Source: Lacipirellulaceae bacterium
GTDB lineage: Bacteria > Planctomycetota > Planctomycetia > Pirellulales > Lacipirellulaceae
Length of the DNA stretch: 64,000 bases
Assembly: GCA_040218535.1 (NCBI GenBank)
Contig: JAVJRG010000008.1
Coordinates: 230,320 to 294,319 of the forward strand
Direction of reading: 5' to 3'
Shown here in pieces: positions 31,355 to 40,482 of this stretch. A program made the position numbers and the translations under genes. Each line of letters starts with the position of its first letter. Positions within the stretch are counted from its first letter, which is position 1. The notes under the pieces are model-generated. The model saw only the letters and a program-made list of their open reading frames with translations, was not told the DNA's origin and made no database searches.

Positions 31355-31969
31355 TCAAACCAAGTGCAACCCCGAGTTCAGCGTCGCCACCCGCAACTTC
31401 CCCTCTCGCCGGCGAATCACGTTCACACCGCAGTTGCTTTGCAAAATATCCCGCCCACGATGCGGCTCGCGACCTAGCAATGTTGCAAGGTAGCAGCGGT
31501 TGACCACGCTGTGGGCGACCACGGCGAACAGTTCGCCCGCGTGGCGATCGTACAGAGCGTTGAGCGTTGTGCTAATGCGCTCATAGACTTGCGTGAACGT
31601 CTCGCCGCCTGGGTAGCCGACTTCGCCGTCGGTGTTGACGAAGCGGTCGTACTCCTCGGGTTGCTCCGCTTGAATCTGCTGCCAAGTGAGCCCCTCCCAG
31701 CGACCGACATGCACTTCGGCAAGCTCTTCGATGACTTCCACCGCGACGCTATGTGGTTTCGCAATCGCCGCGGCAGTTTCCTGAGCACGTTTCAAAGGGC
31801 TGCAATACACCGCTTTGATTGGATGCTCGGCAAGCGTGTGAGCGGTCCGCTCCGCTTGCAATTTCCCTAATTCAGAAAGCGGATGATCAACGCCACGGCC
31901 TTGAAGTATTCCAGCTTGATTAGCTTCGGTGGCCCCGTGACGGATGAGGTAGAGCAAGGTGTCGGGCAT
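31355..31969 (-). CDS. Histidine phosphatase family protein
   Basis: A 204-aa protein of the phosphoglycerate-mutase-like (2-His phosphatase) superfamily. The N-terminal RHG motif is R10-H11-G12, with the second His in FAVVAHSVVNR; both are intact. The segment VYCSPLKRAQETA is also characteristic. Substrates of such proteins vary widely (phosphosugars, alpha-ribazole phosphate and others), so none is assigned. It lies downstream of pdxA on the same strand. Confidence 0.85.
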   Translation of the reverse strand: MPDTLLYLIRHGATEANQAGILQGRGVDHPLSELGKLQAERTAHTLAEHPIKAVYCSPLKRAQETAAAIAKPHSVAVEVIEELAEVHVGRWEGLTWQQIQAEQPEEYDRFVNTDGEVGYPGGETFTQVYERISTTLNALYDRHAGELFAVVAHSVVNRCYLATLLGREPHRGRDILQSNCGVNVIRRREGKLRVATLNSGLHLV

Positions 31970-32022
31970 GGTGTGGTCGGCTGGAAAGTGATTATTGGAA
32001 TTAGTTTCGAAAGCGGAATTCG

Positions 32023-32088
32023 TAACCCGAAGCGTAAGCGAGGGGCCACACGGGTACAGACTCTCCCTCGCTTACGCTTCGGGTTGCG
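32023..32088. repeat. AACCCGAAGCGTAAGCGAGG palindromic repeat
   Basis: A ~21-base arm and its inverse flank a ~23-base loop, forming a long hairpin. The right arm covers the pdxA stop codon. A second copy is at 63285-63349. Confidence 0.85.
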
Positions 32089-33178
32089 ATTGATGGGCCG
32101 CTTCCACCCGAAACCCCCGCCGCGACAGTTCCGCCGCAGCCTTGATCGCCGCGACCATGCCCGTCGACTCTGCCGGAGTTGAAGACCACGCCTTGTCGTA
32201 CGCCGTGCCGTGGGCGACGCTCGTCCGAACGATCGGCAACCCGAGCGTGATGTTCACCGCGCGATGCATGCCTAGCAGCTTCAACGCGATGTGGCCCTGA
32301 TCGTGATACATCGCCACAACGCCATCGAACTCGCCCTCGGTGGCGCGAATCAACAGCGTGTCGGCAGGGTAGGGGCCTTGAGCATCGATGCCCGCTGCTT
32401 GAGCGAGTACCACACCCGGCGTGATGACCGTCGATTCTTCATCGCCAAACAGACCCGATTCGCCGGCGTGCGGATTGAGAGCGAGTACGCCAATCCGCGG
32501 TCGCTCAATCCCAAAGCCTTGTTGAAAAACGGCGCTGGCTAATTGGCACTTCGCGGCAATCAGTTCGGGCGTGAGTTGATCGAATACATCGCGCAAAGCG
32601 CAGTGCAACGTCGTGTGAACGACCCCTAAGCCGGCTCTCGAAACTTTGCCTTGCTTCGTAAGTTCGTCTGGCGGCAGGTAGAGCATCATGGCAAAGTCGT
32701 CGACGCCGCAGAGTTCAGCGAGCAACTCGGTATGCCCTGGGTACCAATGCCCCGCCGCGTGCAGCCCGGCCTTGCTCAGTGGTGCGGTCACCAGCCCGTC
32801 GAACTCCCCGGCCAGCGAGCCTCGTGCCGCCCGCACAACCGCCTGATAAGCCGCCTCGCCCGCCCGCGCATCAACGACTCCAGTCGGTGAATCCAGGACA
32901 GCATCATCGCCCACATCAAGGCAAGGCAGATGAGTCAGATCGTCCATGTCCGTGACGGCTGATGCTAGAGCTGCGGTTGAATCCACTTCAACGACACTTA
33001 GTTCACAGCCCACATGCTCAACCGCCCGCCGCATGATCTCCGGATGCCCCAACACCACCAGCCGTGCCGTTTCATGCACTTTGGCATCGGCCCAAGCTCG
33101 CACGATCACCTCAGGACCCACCCCACCGGGGTCGCCCATCGTAATGGCCAGCAGCGGTTTGGTGTCAACGCTAACCAT
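32072..33178 (-). CDS. pdxA: 4-hydroxythreonine-4-phosphate dehydrogenase
   Basis: A 368-aa protein of usual PdxA length. It oxidises 4-phosphohydroxy-L-threonine in pyridoxal phosphate synthesis. Family marks are ITMGDPGGVGPEVI near the N-terminus, the metal/substrate His in YPGHTELLAELCG, ALNPHAGESGLFGDEE, and MYHDQGHIALKLL. The last residues (HQSQPEA) and the stop codon lie within the repeat at 32023-32088: the stop is the TAA of GCGTAAGCGAGG read on the minus strand. Confidence 0.93.
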   Translation of the reverse strand: MVSVDTKPLLAITMGDPGGVGPEVIVRAWADAKVHETARLVVLGHPEIMRRAVEHVGCELSVVEVDSTAALASAVTDMDDLTHLPCLDVGDDAVLDSPTGVVDARAGEAAYQAVVRAARGSLAGEFDGLVTAPLSKAGLHAAGHWYPGHTELLAELCGVDDFAMMLYLPPDELTKQGKVSRAGLGVVHTTLHCALRDVFDQLTPELIAAKCQLASAVFQQGFGIERPRIGVLALNPHAGESGLFGDEESTVITPGVVLAQAAGIDAQGPYPADTLLIRATEGEFDGVVAMYHDQGHIALKLLGMHRAVNITLGLPIVRTSVAHGTAYDKAWSSTPAESTGMVAAIKAAAELSRRGFRVEAAHQSQPEA

Positions 33179-33346
33179 ATTCCAAACCTTGTAGGGAAAT
33201 CTGCCGAGTCATTAGCCGTAACGCTTGCGGTTTAGCCGCCTCCAACGATTCTATTCCACCAACCCCACGAAACAACGCCCTGACGAATCGATCACTGGCA
33301 AGCTACAATAAGCTGCTTCGGCATCGGTAATTGCGACAAACGTACC

Positions 33347-33898
33347 ATGGCAAGAATTTTCACCACCCTCGCGACACTCTCCTTGGGACTCGTGGCCACG
33401 GCTATGATCCTCGGGCTCGCGGTCGGCGACCTCTACAACAGCCCAAGTGACAGCGACCTCCGTTGGAAGAGCGTTCACCTGCTCACCGGTGTGGCTGCGG
33501 CTCTGGCCGTGGTGTTGGTCGAGAGCATCGTCGTCACCTACTTCATTGGTACCAGTCGTTGGTGTAAAGAAGTCACGGAGACGTACTCACTCGACGCGAC
33601 CTCATTGCGGCAAAGCACGCAGCTCAAACGGAAGACCTTCCCGCTTTGTCTCGTGGGAATGTTGACCGTTGTGGGCGTTGCCGCGTTGGGAGCCCGCAGC
33701 GATCCGGGCACCATTCTCGACAACACCGCATGGTGGGCGAACGTGCACCTCGTCGGAGCCTTCGCCGGGATTTGCCTGATTGGTTGGACCTACTACCGTG
33801 CCTGGCTCAACATCAACGCCAACCAGCAGGTAATCGATAACCTCGTCGCCCAGGTTCAAGGAATCCGCGCCGCTCGCGGCTTAGCCGCTGCGGAATAG
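33347..33898 (+). CDS. Membrane protein of unknown function, four helices
   Basis: A 183-aa protein with an N-terminal hydrophobic helix (LATLSLGLVATAMILGLAV) and further membrane segments at about 45-65, 105-120 and 132-150. VHLLTGVAAALAVVLVESIVVTYFIGTSRW and WCKEVTETY lie between the first helices, and the tail is basic. Planctomycete genomes often carry similar proteins; no function is known to me. Confidence 0.65.
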   Translation: MARIFTTLATLSLGLVATAMILGLAVGDLYNSPSDSDLRWKSVHLLTGVAAALAVVLVESIVVTYFIGTSRWCKEVTETYSLDATSLRQSTQLKRKTFPLCLVGMLTVVGVAALGARSDPGTILDNTAWWANVHLVGAFAGICLIGWTYYRAWLNINANQQVIDNLVAQVQGIRAARGLAAAE

Positions 33899-34212
33899 GC
33901 TGCCGAGGAATGAGCCGCCGATGATTCAGCCGGAGGGGTTTCTCCCACCGAGGGCCTTACCGCAAGAGCCTAGGATTCATTAGAATCTGCCCGTAGATTG
34001 TGTGGCCGATGGGGCGAGCCCTCGTCCGCACAATCGTTAGAATCCGCTGTTTTCTTGTCGTTTGGGCCCCCGGAACGCCCTGACAATGCGGAGCGAGTAA
34101 CTATACTAGAGCTACAACCGGGCTAAATTAGCCTAATCGCCCATTTAGCCAAACGACTCAGTTAGCCAAACTGCTTCCCCACTCTTTTGACGACGCATCC
34201 AGGTTCTTGCCC
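33899..34212. other. Gene-free stretch
   Basis: About 314 bases. There is a series of short TTAGCC / GCTAAATTAGCC motifs at 34120-34175, but no stable hairpin with a T-tract. No gene or repeat family was recognised. Confidence 0.4.
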
Positions 34213-34395
34213 ATGTCCAAAGCTATGACGATCTTGGGGATGGTCGTCGCGGGGCTTCTCCTCGTGGTGTTTATCATGGACCTGGCCCTGGGGATTCCTT
34301 TCCAAGGGGCCAACATGAAGATGAGCATCGGTGCGATTCTCGCCTCGCTGATGCTCGGCTACGCTAGCTGGGATGCCTTCCGCGAGATTCGCTGA
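34213..34395 (+). CDS. Small two-helix membrane protein
   Basis: A 60-aa protein from the ATG at 34213 (a TTG at 34207 is in frame). It has two hydrophobic segments (ILGMVVAGLLLVVFIMDLAL and AILASLMLGYASW). Many planctomycetes have small proteins of this size and shape; function unknown. Confidence 0.6.
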   Translation: MSKAMTILGMVVAGLLLVVFIMDLALGIPFQGANMKMSIGAILASLMLGYASWDAFREIR

Positions 34396-34406
34396 GCTAC
34401 CAAGAA

Positions 34407-35111
34407 CTACGCTGCCCGCAGAATCGACTTCTGCGGTCGCACCGCGGTCCGCTCAGCATGAATCGCGGCGAGTTCGCTCAGGGTGGCGACTCTGACGCCG
34501 TTCTGTTGAGCCCAGGCCAGCTTCGTCAGCAGTCGATCAACTTGTCGACCTCCTTGCGAGGAGGCGGCCATTTTCTCGAGGTCGATCTTCACCACGGCGG
34601 AACCTTCAGACTGCAAATCCTTGAGCTTGCGAGCACTGTTTGGCTTGAAGAGTCGAGGCCATTTCGCAGTAGCTGGCAGTTCCAAACCGGGAGAAAACTT
34701 CCAGAGCCCCGGCCCGGCTTGTCGTGGGCCATTTGCCGCGGAATCTTCCACCAAAGCAGCGGAGATATCCGTCTGGTTGGAGAGACTCACGCACCGCCTT
34801 AACTGCGATTCGTTCGCCAATACGCTACTAAACTCGGTCGTGTTGGTCTTGATCAGCTCAAGGCGTTTCGAAACCTGCTCGACATCTCCTACGGTGGCGA
34901 TATCGATCGCAATTTCACGTTGTTCTGGTCTGATTTGCTCTACGAGACGAAGCTGACCCACGCCGGTGATCCCCCAAGTTGCACACAATCGATCGCTAGC
35001 CATACGCTTCGCTAGTCGAGTCACAGCCGAGTTGTCGCTGGTTCGCCCGAGCTTCACAACCAAAGCGATGGTCGACTGGGAATCTGCACTCTTTTGAAGG
35101 GACTTACTCAC
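34407..35111 (-). CDS. Protein of unknown function, possibly related to polysaccharide deacetylase-type barrels
   Basis: A 234-aa soluble protein. The alternation of strands and helices (IALVVKLGRTSDN, CATWGITGVGQL, EIAIDIATVGDVEQVSKRLELIKT, GVRVATLSELAAIHAE) suggests an alpha/beta barrel. Its C-terminal phrase resembles the end of NodB-like deacetylases, but the catalytic Asp-Asp and His-x-x-x-His motifs are not visible, so the link is weak. It lies convergent with the small membrane gene at 34213. Confidence 0.5.
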   Translation of the reverse strand: MSKSLQKSADSQSTIALVVKLGRTSDNSAVTRLAKRMASDRLCATWGITGVGQLRLVEQIRPEQREIAIDIATVGDVEQVSKRLELIKTNTTEFSSVLANESQLRRCVSLSNQTDISAALVEDSAANGPRQAGPGLWKFSPGLELPATAKWPRLFKPNSARKLKDLQSEGSAVVKIDLEKMAASSQGGRQVDRLLTKLAWAQQNGVRVATLSELAAIHAERTAVRPQKSILRAA

Positions 35112-35270
35112 AGGCGCGATCTCCTCAGGAGGTGAAGCTCACTCGCATGCTGCGGCCAGCACTATCCGCATCATCGGACGCTAGCCGACAAGCGCTCGAA
35201 GCAATCCCCGGGACGTGGGTTCGGCCAAGGCTGGTTGAGTTTGCGGGGTAGGGCGACCTTTCTGGCGATT

Positions 35271-35373
35271 ACAGGCAGCTTCAGACTTCAGATTTCGGGC
35301 TTCAGGTCTTGTAAGTTGTCCGCAACTGTCCTGAAGTCCGAAGCCTGAGGCCTGAAGTCCCGTCTGCCCCTGA
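35271..35373. repeat. Palindromic repeat, CTTCAGRCTTCAGG family
   Basis: CAGGCAGCTTCAGACTTCAG and GGGCTTCAGGTCTTG on the left face CCTGAAGTCCGAAGCCTGAG and CCTGAAGTCCCGTCTGCCC on the right. This imperfect inverted repeat lies in the gap before the YheT-like gene. Confidence 0.65.
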
Positions 35374-35434
35374 TTCCCGTTTCTTGCTAAGATCAAAACT
35401 GGTCCAGCAAGATGCCCACCCCCCACGCACCGTC

Positions 35435-36523
35435 ATGAGCCATTCTTCAATCGATTGGAGCTTCGAGCCCACCAAGCTGCTCCCGGGTGGGCATTTGCAG
35501 ACGGTGATCGGCATCAACTGGCCGCACGACTATGCCCCCCACGCGGCAAAGCTTCACACCGTGCCGACGGTTGATCCGGTGGGCCGCTTCGACGACGAGC
35601 AGATCGCCCTGCACGAAGACCGTCCGGACAACTGGGAATCAGGCGAACCGATCGTTCTCCTCATACATGGCTTAGCCGGCTGCCACGAAAGCACCTACAT
35701 GCGGCGCACGGCTGAGAAGCTGGCCGATCGGGGCTACAACACCTTCCGCATGGACATGCGAGGCTGCGGGGCAGGGGAGGGCATCGCCCGTTTGCCTGCC
35801 CATTGTGGCCGCGGCGAAGATGTCCGTGCCGCGCTGGAATACCTTGCGGAAATCTATCCCGAGTCGCCCGTGCAGGTCGTTGGGTTTTCGCTCGGCGGAA
35901 CGATCACGCTGAACATGCTGGGCGACCATGCCATGAACGGCTTCGCGGGTCAGCCCATCGGCAACTACCAAAGGGGCTTGGCCGTTTGCCCTCCAATCGA
36001 TCTGTTCAATGTTGAACGACGTTTCGATGCGCTGGGAGGTCGAGCTTATGATCGTTTCTTCGTGAAGCTTCTTTGGAAGCAAATCGAAAAGCGTTGGCAT
36101 CTGTTCCCCGAAGAAGCTCCCCAACCCTTTCCGCGACGTCCGCGTCGTTTACGCACGATCGACGAAATGGTCGTCGCCCCCGGCGGCGGCTTCGAAAACG
36201 CCGACGCCTACTACGCGGCAACCCAACCCGGCCCGAAGCTCAAAGCGATTGACCAGCCGATCACCATCATCGCCGCCGCCGACGATCCGGTTGTCCCCAC
36301 GAAGCCACTCTTGGATTACGAGAAAAGCGACGCGATCGAAACGATCGTCATCCCCAAGGGTGGGCATTTAGGTTTCGTTGCAAAAAAGGGCCGCGATCCT
36401 GACCGCCGTTGGCTCGACTGGCGGATTGTCGATTGGGTTGAGGCTGGCAAGTTTGTAGTTCCGCCTTCAGGCGGCAACCAGAGCCAACGCAATCAGTCCG
36501 AGAAAGCCGCAGCAAGCGTTTAG
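35435..36523 (+). CDS. Alpha/beta hydrolase of the YheT type
   Basis: A 362-aa protein starting at 35435 (an in-frame ATG at 35384 lies within repeats). The family start FEPTKLLPGGHLQTVIG, the oxyanion region LLIHGLAGCHESTYMRR, the nucleophile elbow GFSLGGT, and the late Asp/His segments AADDPVVPT and IPKGGHLGF all match COG0429 hydrolases. Their natural substrate is not well established. The last ~20 residues, from about FVVPPSGGNQ, are encoded by the palindromic repeat at 36458-36478 and following sequence, so the original C-terminus was probably near WVEAGK. Confidence 0.88.
   Translation: MSHSSIDWSFEPTKLLPGGHLQTVIGINWPHDYAPHAAKLHTVPTVDPVGRFDDEQIALHEDRPDNWESGEPIVLLIHGLAGCHESTYMRRTAEKLADRGYNTFRMDMRGCGAGEGIARLPAHCGRGEDVRAALEYLAEIYPESPVQVVGFSLGGTITLNMLGDHAMNGFAGQPIGNYQRGLAVCPPIDLFNVERRFDALGGRAYDRFFVKLLWKQIEKRWHLFPEEAPQPFPRRPRRLRTIDEMVVAPGGGFENADAYYAATQPGPKLKAIDQPITIIAAADDPVVPTKPLLDYEKSDAIETIVIPKGGHLGFVAKKGRDPDRRWLDWRIVDWVEAGKFVVPPSGGNQSQRNQSEKAAASV
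36458..36478. repeat. GTTCCGCCTTCAGGCGGCAAC palindrome in YheT-like gene
   Basis: A palindrome inside the 3' end of the YheT-like gene. Two related arms occur at 59080-59164. Confidence 0.7.
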
Positions 36524-36543
36524 CCGCCGAGCTTGCTCGGCGC
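36523..36543. repeat. Short palindromic repeat, CGAGCTTGCTCG family
   Basis: GCCGCCGAGCTTGCTCGGCGC directly after the YheT-like stop; same family as 8106-8126 and 26564-26584. Confidence 0.6.
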
Positions 36544-36562
36544 TTGGATTGAGAGTTTCCTG

Positions 36563-37177
36563 ATGGACTATCTCGCTTTCTTTGAGCTGCTCGAAAAACA
36601 AGTTCACAGTGATGTGTCGATCCAAAAGTGGATCGAGAACATTATTAGTTTCTGCTCCTCGGATAATCCCCACGACGACTGGAATCAACTTGCAAGTTTG
36701 GACTACCAGGAGACTGAAGAACTCGACATAGGGATTCGCGAGCTTTTTAAGAATGATCCTCCAGCTGATACGACCGCTGGATTGTGGTTTGGAATATTCA
36801 ATCCCGTCGATGACAATGATCAGACAGTCGCTGACTTTTACGTTAGTGGTTCTGATCGTTTCGATCCCGATCCAGAAGACAATAGTTGGGCTGTGGGACC
36901 AACATGGTGGCCCGAGAATCGCTATGCCAACTCTGCGATTCTCTCTGAAATCTATCGCATCGCTTACGCAGAAGATGGCCTTGAAAACGACGCAGAGTAC
37001 CCGCTATGTCTCGCGTACACTTGTTTGGTTGTTCGCGACTTGCTGAATCAAAACTCCGATCAAGTCTGCGCATGTTCGAAACAGCAGATGGGAGTTGCTG
37101 TGGGTTTTGACAGCGGCGATTTTCTACTTCTGGGGAAGCTTACACATCAAGGTATTGCGAAGATTGATGGTCCATAG
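36563..37177 (+). CDS. Protein of unknown function, AT-rich
   Basis: A 204-aa acidic, Trp/Tyr-rich soluble protein from the ATG at 36563 (TTTCCTG gives no strong ribosome site, so a start at 36533 cannot be excluded). The base composition is visibly lower in GC than its neighbours, suggesting recent acquisition. Several segments (DDWNQLASLDYQETEELDIGI, ENRYANSAILSEIYRIAY) recall SUKH-like or other immunity-type folds only vaguely. It overlaps the convergent ZIP gene by 38 bases. Confidence 0.55.
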   Translation: MDYLAFFELLEKQVHSDVSIQKWIENIISFCSSDNPHDDWNQLASLDYQETEELDIGIRELFKNDPPADTTAGLWFGIFNPVDDNDQTVADFYVSGSDRFDPDPEDNSWAVGPTWWPENRYANSAILSEIYRIAYAEDGLENDAEYPLCLAYTCLVVRDLLNQNSDQVCACSKQQMGVAVGFDSGDFLLLGKLTHQGIAKIDGP

Positions 37178-38090
37178 CGTTCTCAGAAGCCTCTGCATCG
37201 TGCCGATGCACCAGCTCCTCAAGCTTCCCAATCCCCATCGCCAGCGCTAGCCCGACCAACAGCGCCGCGGAGAGCTTCCCGCGGTCGTGGTCGTGGAATT
37301 GCAACTCGGGGAGCAGGTCGCTCATGGAGATACACAAGAAAGTCCCCGCGGAAAAAGCCAACGCGTACGCCAGGGCAGGGGAGCTATTAGTTCCTATCGA
37401 ATTCTCCCCAACGCTTGCCCCGTAGACAGCAGATTCGTCGCCGCCGGCAAGCCCGAAATAAAACAGCGCGACGCCCACGGGAATCGCCAGCGAGAATAAC
37501 CCATTTACAAGTGACTGAGCCCCTTTCGACCAACCCCCTTTGCTCATCAGCATCGCAATTGTCATCGAGTCGAACGGCTTGTGCAGCAGGATGACAAGGA
37601 AGGTCCCCAGCCCAGCCAGGGCAAAGTCGTCGTGCTTATGGAAAACACTCGCCGCCAAAGCGACACCGGCGATCACGCTATGCAGTGTCAGGCCCAGGGC
37701 GGCACCGCTCCAGGTTAGATCGTGCCCGTGATGGTCGTGCGTGGTGCAATGGGGATGATCATCGTGTTCGTGCAGTTCTCCTTCGGCATCACTCTCAACA
37801 TCGTGATGATGAAAGCAGAAAAACCGCTCGATGAAAAACATCGTCAACCAGCCACCCAGCACCCAAAGGACAATCGTCTGCCTTGAGCCCGCCACGCCGT
37901 CAAGTTCTTCCAACGCGTGAGGCAGCATATGCAAGAGGCCCACGCCCAACATCACGCCTGCGACCAGACTTACTGCGATCTGCATCCTCGTGTGGGTCAG
38001 CCGAATCCACTGCGGAATCAGTCCACCAGCGATCGAAGCGAACAGAATCGCCGTGCAGTAGTAGGTGAGGGGAATGAGTGGATCGGTCAT
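37140..38090 (-). CDS. ZIP family metal transporter
   Basis: A 316-aa membrane protein of ZIP type, which moves Zn2+ or other divalent metals into the cytoplasm. Between helices 3 and 4 there is a His-rich loop (CFHHHD, HEHDDHPH, HDHHGHD). Helix 4 has LHSVIAGVALAAS and helix 5 has LVILLHKPFDSMT, replacing the HE-x-P-H-E motif of many members with HK-x-F. The C-terminus has SDLLPELQFHDHDRGK. Its metal is not predictable from this. Confidence 0.82.
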   Translation of the reverse strand: MTDPLIPLTYYCTAILFASIAGGLIPQWIRLTHTRMQIAVSLVAGVMLGVGLLHMLPHALEELDGVAGSRQTIVLWVLGGWLTMFFIERFFCFHHHDVESDAEGELHEHDDHPHCTTHDHHGHDLTWSGAALGLTLHSVIAGVALAASVFHKHDDFALAGLGTFLVILLHKPFDSMTIAMLMSKGGWSKGAQSLVNGLFSLAIPVGVALFYFGLAGGDESAVYGASVGENSIGTNSSPALAYALAFSAGTFLCISMSDLLPELQFHDHDRGKLSAALLVGLALAMGIGKLEELVHRHDAEASENAMDHQSSQYLDV

Positions 38091-38100
38091 CAGTCGTGTC

Positions 38101-38424
38101 TCAACCTAAATCCTCTGGCTCGAGGCTACTCTCGTAAGCACTGCGAATGGCCAGCACTCGGACCACGTTCTCATTGACCGAATAGAACACCCGGTAGGGC
38201 AGATGATTCCAATCGAACCGCATTTCACGCAGCTTCAATGAAGCGAGTTGCGATTCGGCAATAGCTCCCCATTTCAAAGCATTGCGATCGAGACGATAAA
38301 TCTTGCCAATTGTCTTCTCATACCAATCGACCGCGTCATGCTCAGTTCGTGTCTCGGCTAGAAACTGGTAGCAGCGTTCGAGATCCTCGAAGGCTCGATC
38401 TTGAATAATGACCTTGAACTTCAT
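38101..38424 (-). CDS. Type II toxin, RelE/ParE family
   Basis: A 107-aa RelE/ParE-like toxin: N-terminal FKVIIQDRAFEDLERCYQFL, central FDWNHLPYRVFYSV and C-terminal RVLAIRSAYES. Such toxins act on mRNA/ribosomes or gyrase. The gene overlaps the antitoxin by four bases (ATGA), the usual antitoxin-first layout. Confidence 0.85.
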   Translation of the reverse strand: MKFKVIIQDRAFEDLERCYQFLAETRTEHDAVDWYEKTIGKIYRLDRNALKWGAIAESQLASLKLREMRFDWNHLPYRVFYSVNENVVRVLAIRSAYESSLEPEDLG

Positions 38425-38663
38425 GCTCGTTCTCGTCGTGGAATCCCGTACTTCTTACGAAAACGAGCATCGGCTTCTTCAACAGTCATGCCTTCGCCAC
38501 GCTCCGCCTGGGCGAGCCCTTCGCGGACTGCAGCCAAGGTTTCTTCACGCTCACGCAGTTGGGCGACGGCCTCATCCAGTAAGGCTTGTTCGCTGGGGAA
38601 TGTCCCAGCACTTAGTGCCTGTTCAATGAATTGCTGATTGTCGGGAGAAAAGGCCAGAGACAT
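38421..38663 (-). CDS. Antitoxin of the RelE/ParE pair
   Basis: An 80-aa protein; the N-terminal SPDNQQFIEQALSAGTFPSEQALLDEAV is a ParD/CopG-like ribbon-helix-helix region, and the C-terminal EEADARFRKKYGIPRRERA probably wraps the toxin. It precedes the toxin with translational overlap and probably represses the operon. Confidence 0.8.
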   Translation of the reverse strand: MSLAFSPDNQQFIEQALSAGTFPSEQALLDEAVAQLREREETLAAVREGLAQAERGEGMTVEEADARFRKKYGIPRRERA

Positions 38664-38744
38664 AATGAAACTCCAAGGAACGTCACCGAGTGCGACTCGC
38701 TATCACCCTAAGTATACTCCGCTAATTAAGCTTCTACCACAACC

Positions 38745-39182
38745 ATGCGAGCCGTCATCCAACGCGTCAGCCGAGCAAGCGTCACCGTCGAGGGTGAACT
38801 CACGGGCCAAATCCAACGCGGCCTGCTCGTTCTCTTGGGCGTGGCCCCGGACGATGACGAGGCGAAAGCGCGTTGGCTCGTTGACAAGATCACCGGCCTA
38901 CGAATCTTTCCCGACGAAGAAGGAAAGATGAACCGCTCGCTCGCCGACATCCAGGGTTCTCTCTTAGTCGTCAGCCAATTCACCCTCTACGGCGACTGCC
39001 GCAAGGGCCGCCGCCCCAGCTTCGTCGATGCCGCTCCACCTGAGCTAGCGGAACAACTTTACGAGAAGTTTGTCGAGATCGCACAAGGGCAGGGCACCCA
39101 CGTCGAAACGGGCCGCTTCCGAGCCGACATGCAAGTCGAATTGATTAACGACGGGCCAGTGACGCTTATTCTCGAAGCCTAG
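38745..39182 (+). CDS. dtd: D-aminoacyl-tRNA deacylase
   Basis: A 145-aa protein of normal length. It frees tRNA from D-amino acids and from glycine mischarged on tRNA-Ala. [17 protein letters not shown] at the start, the catalytic SQFTLYGD motif and the cross-subunit NDGPVTLIL motif near the C-terminus are all present. Confidence 0.95.
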   Translation: MRAVIQRVSRASVTVEGELTGQIQRGLLVLLGVAPDDDEAKARWLVDKITGLRIFPDEEGKMNRSLADIQGSLLVVSQFTLYGDCRKGRRPSFVDAAPPELAEQLYEKFVEIAQGQGTHVETGRFRADMQVELINDGPVTLILEA

Positions 39183-39204
39183 TTTGCTCGCACTTCATTT
39201 TTTG

Positions 39205-39431
39205 AACCACAGAGGGCACGGAGAACACGGAGGTCCGGTAGAGTCCGGCTCAGAGGTTCTCGCGTTCTCTTAGTTGAGACTTGCTCTCGAGTTCTATGGA
39301 ATTGAGGACAAGAATTCTTTGACTTTTCCGAAACCAAATGTCTCTTGGATAGAGCCAGCTAACCTTGGAATTATCGAAGTATAGAAGATGCCTCCAACAA
39401 TCCTCCGTGCTCTCCGTGTCCTCTGTGGTTA
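39205..39431. repeat. AACCACAGAGGGCACGGAG inverted element, copy 1
   Basis: AACCACAGAGGGCACGGAG...ACACGGAGG at the left end and CCTCCGTGCTCTCCGTGTCCTCTGTGGTT at the right end bracket about 170 bases of non-coding DNA. Copies 2 and 3 are at 45852-46073 and 50087-50265. Confidence 0.8.
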
Positions 39432-39454
39432 ATCAAAAAGAAGCTTGAGTAACC

Positions 39455-40336
39455 TTAATCAAACCACCGCTTGAACACACGTTTTGCCGTGTCGTAGATC
39501 GTCCGGTCGCGCCGGATCTCGGGCGGCTGCTCAGAGAGCGGGATCGGATCGCCGTTCTCGTCGACAGGTCTTTCGTAGGGCTTATCAGTTGGTGTCGTTG
39601 GCAAGCCATTGATGACAATCGCTTCACCCGCGTTGGGATCGCCGCGGAGTTGATCACGCCAAGCGCGATGATCCACGACCACGGGTGAGAGATTTCCGTA
39701 CTCTTCCATAATCGCCGGCTCGCTCAAAATCAGCACGCCTACTAGGGCGAGTTTACCATAGGTGGAAAAATTCGCCCACCAATCTTTGCCCCACAGTTTG
39801 AGCGCCGTGCCGAAAGACTTCTTGAATCGCCACCTGCCGCGCGACCACTCGATGGAGTTTAACTCATCCATCAGCAGGTGCGAGAGCGAGCCAATCATAA
39901 CTCCACCCGCTTTGAAGTAGCGCAGTTGCAAGTTTTCGGAGCCAGAAACAAGAAACGCAATCCCCGTGAAAATAAGCACGGCTGGAATGCTGTGCCACAT
40001 GCCCCGGTGAACCGTATAGCGCGCAATCAAACGCGTTAACGCGAAGCGCACAAACAGATAGGTCATGCCGCCGGCCAGCACGATTTGTTCGTAGTTGAGG
40101 CCCAGGTCTTGAAACCGATCCATCATGAGCATTGGAACGACGGCGGCGGAGAAGCCCATCGTCTCGCGGAGCGGAATGCCCGAGTCGCTATCAATGTCGG
40201 GAAGCATCCCCGCCACGCCACACAAACCACCTGCCACGAGTGCGGACTCGACAGGCAAACCTTTCAGCGCACCGACACCCGTGTAGCCGATGCCGAGCAC
40301 GGTACTGACGGTCACGTGAGTGCGAAAGTTGGCCAT
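39455..40336 (-). CDS. Metal-dependent hydrolase, membrane-bound (YdjM-like)
   Basis: A 293-aa protein of the YdjM/LexA-binding inner-membrane family. It starts MANFRTHVTVS, has LPDIDSDSGIP (metal-ligand Asp pair) at about 45-55, a segment TVHRGMWHSIP with conserved His, and LSHLLMDELN near 150; together these fit a metal site on membrane helices. Its physiological substrate is unknown. The C-terminal ~80 residues are a hydrophilic tail. Confidence 0.78.
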   Translation of the reverse strand: MANFRTHVTVSTVLGIGYTGVGALKGLPVESALVAGGLCGVAGMLPDIDSDSGIPLRETMGFSAAVVPMLMMDRFQDLGLNYEQIVLAGGMTYLFVRFALTRLIARYTVHRGMWHSIPAVLIFTGIAFLVSGSENLQLRYFKAGGVMIGSLSHLLMDELNSIEWSRGRWRFKKSFGTALKLWGKDWWANFSTYGKLALVGVLILSEPAIMEEYGNLSPVVVDHRAWRDQLRGDPNAGEAIVINGLPTTPTDKPYERPVDENGDPIPLSEQPPEIRRDRTIYDTAKRVFKRWFD

Positions 40337-40365
40337 GGTGATTGATGGTCAAGGTTTTTCATCAT

Positions 40366-40482
40366 GTCATTCCGACCGAGCTTCCAGCGACCGAGGAATC
40401 CGGATCGAATGTGTGTTCGTTCACAACCCCAACGAGATTGTGAACCAGATTCCTCGGTCGGCGAGCCTCCCGTCGGAATGAC
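40366..40482. repeat. GTCATTCCGAC inverted element, copy 1
   Basis: GTCATTCCGACCGAGC and CGAGGAATCCGG face ATTCCTCGGTCGGCGAG and GTCGGAATGAC. Copy 2 is at 54650-54758. Each begins and ends with the same 11-base arm. Confidence 0.8.
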
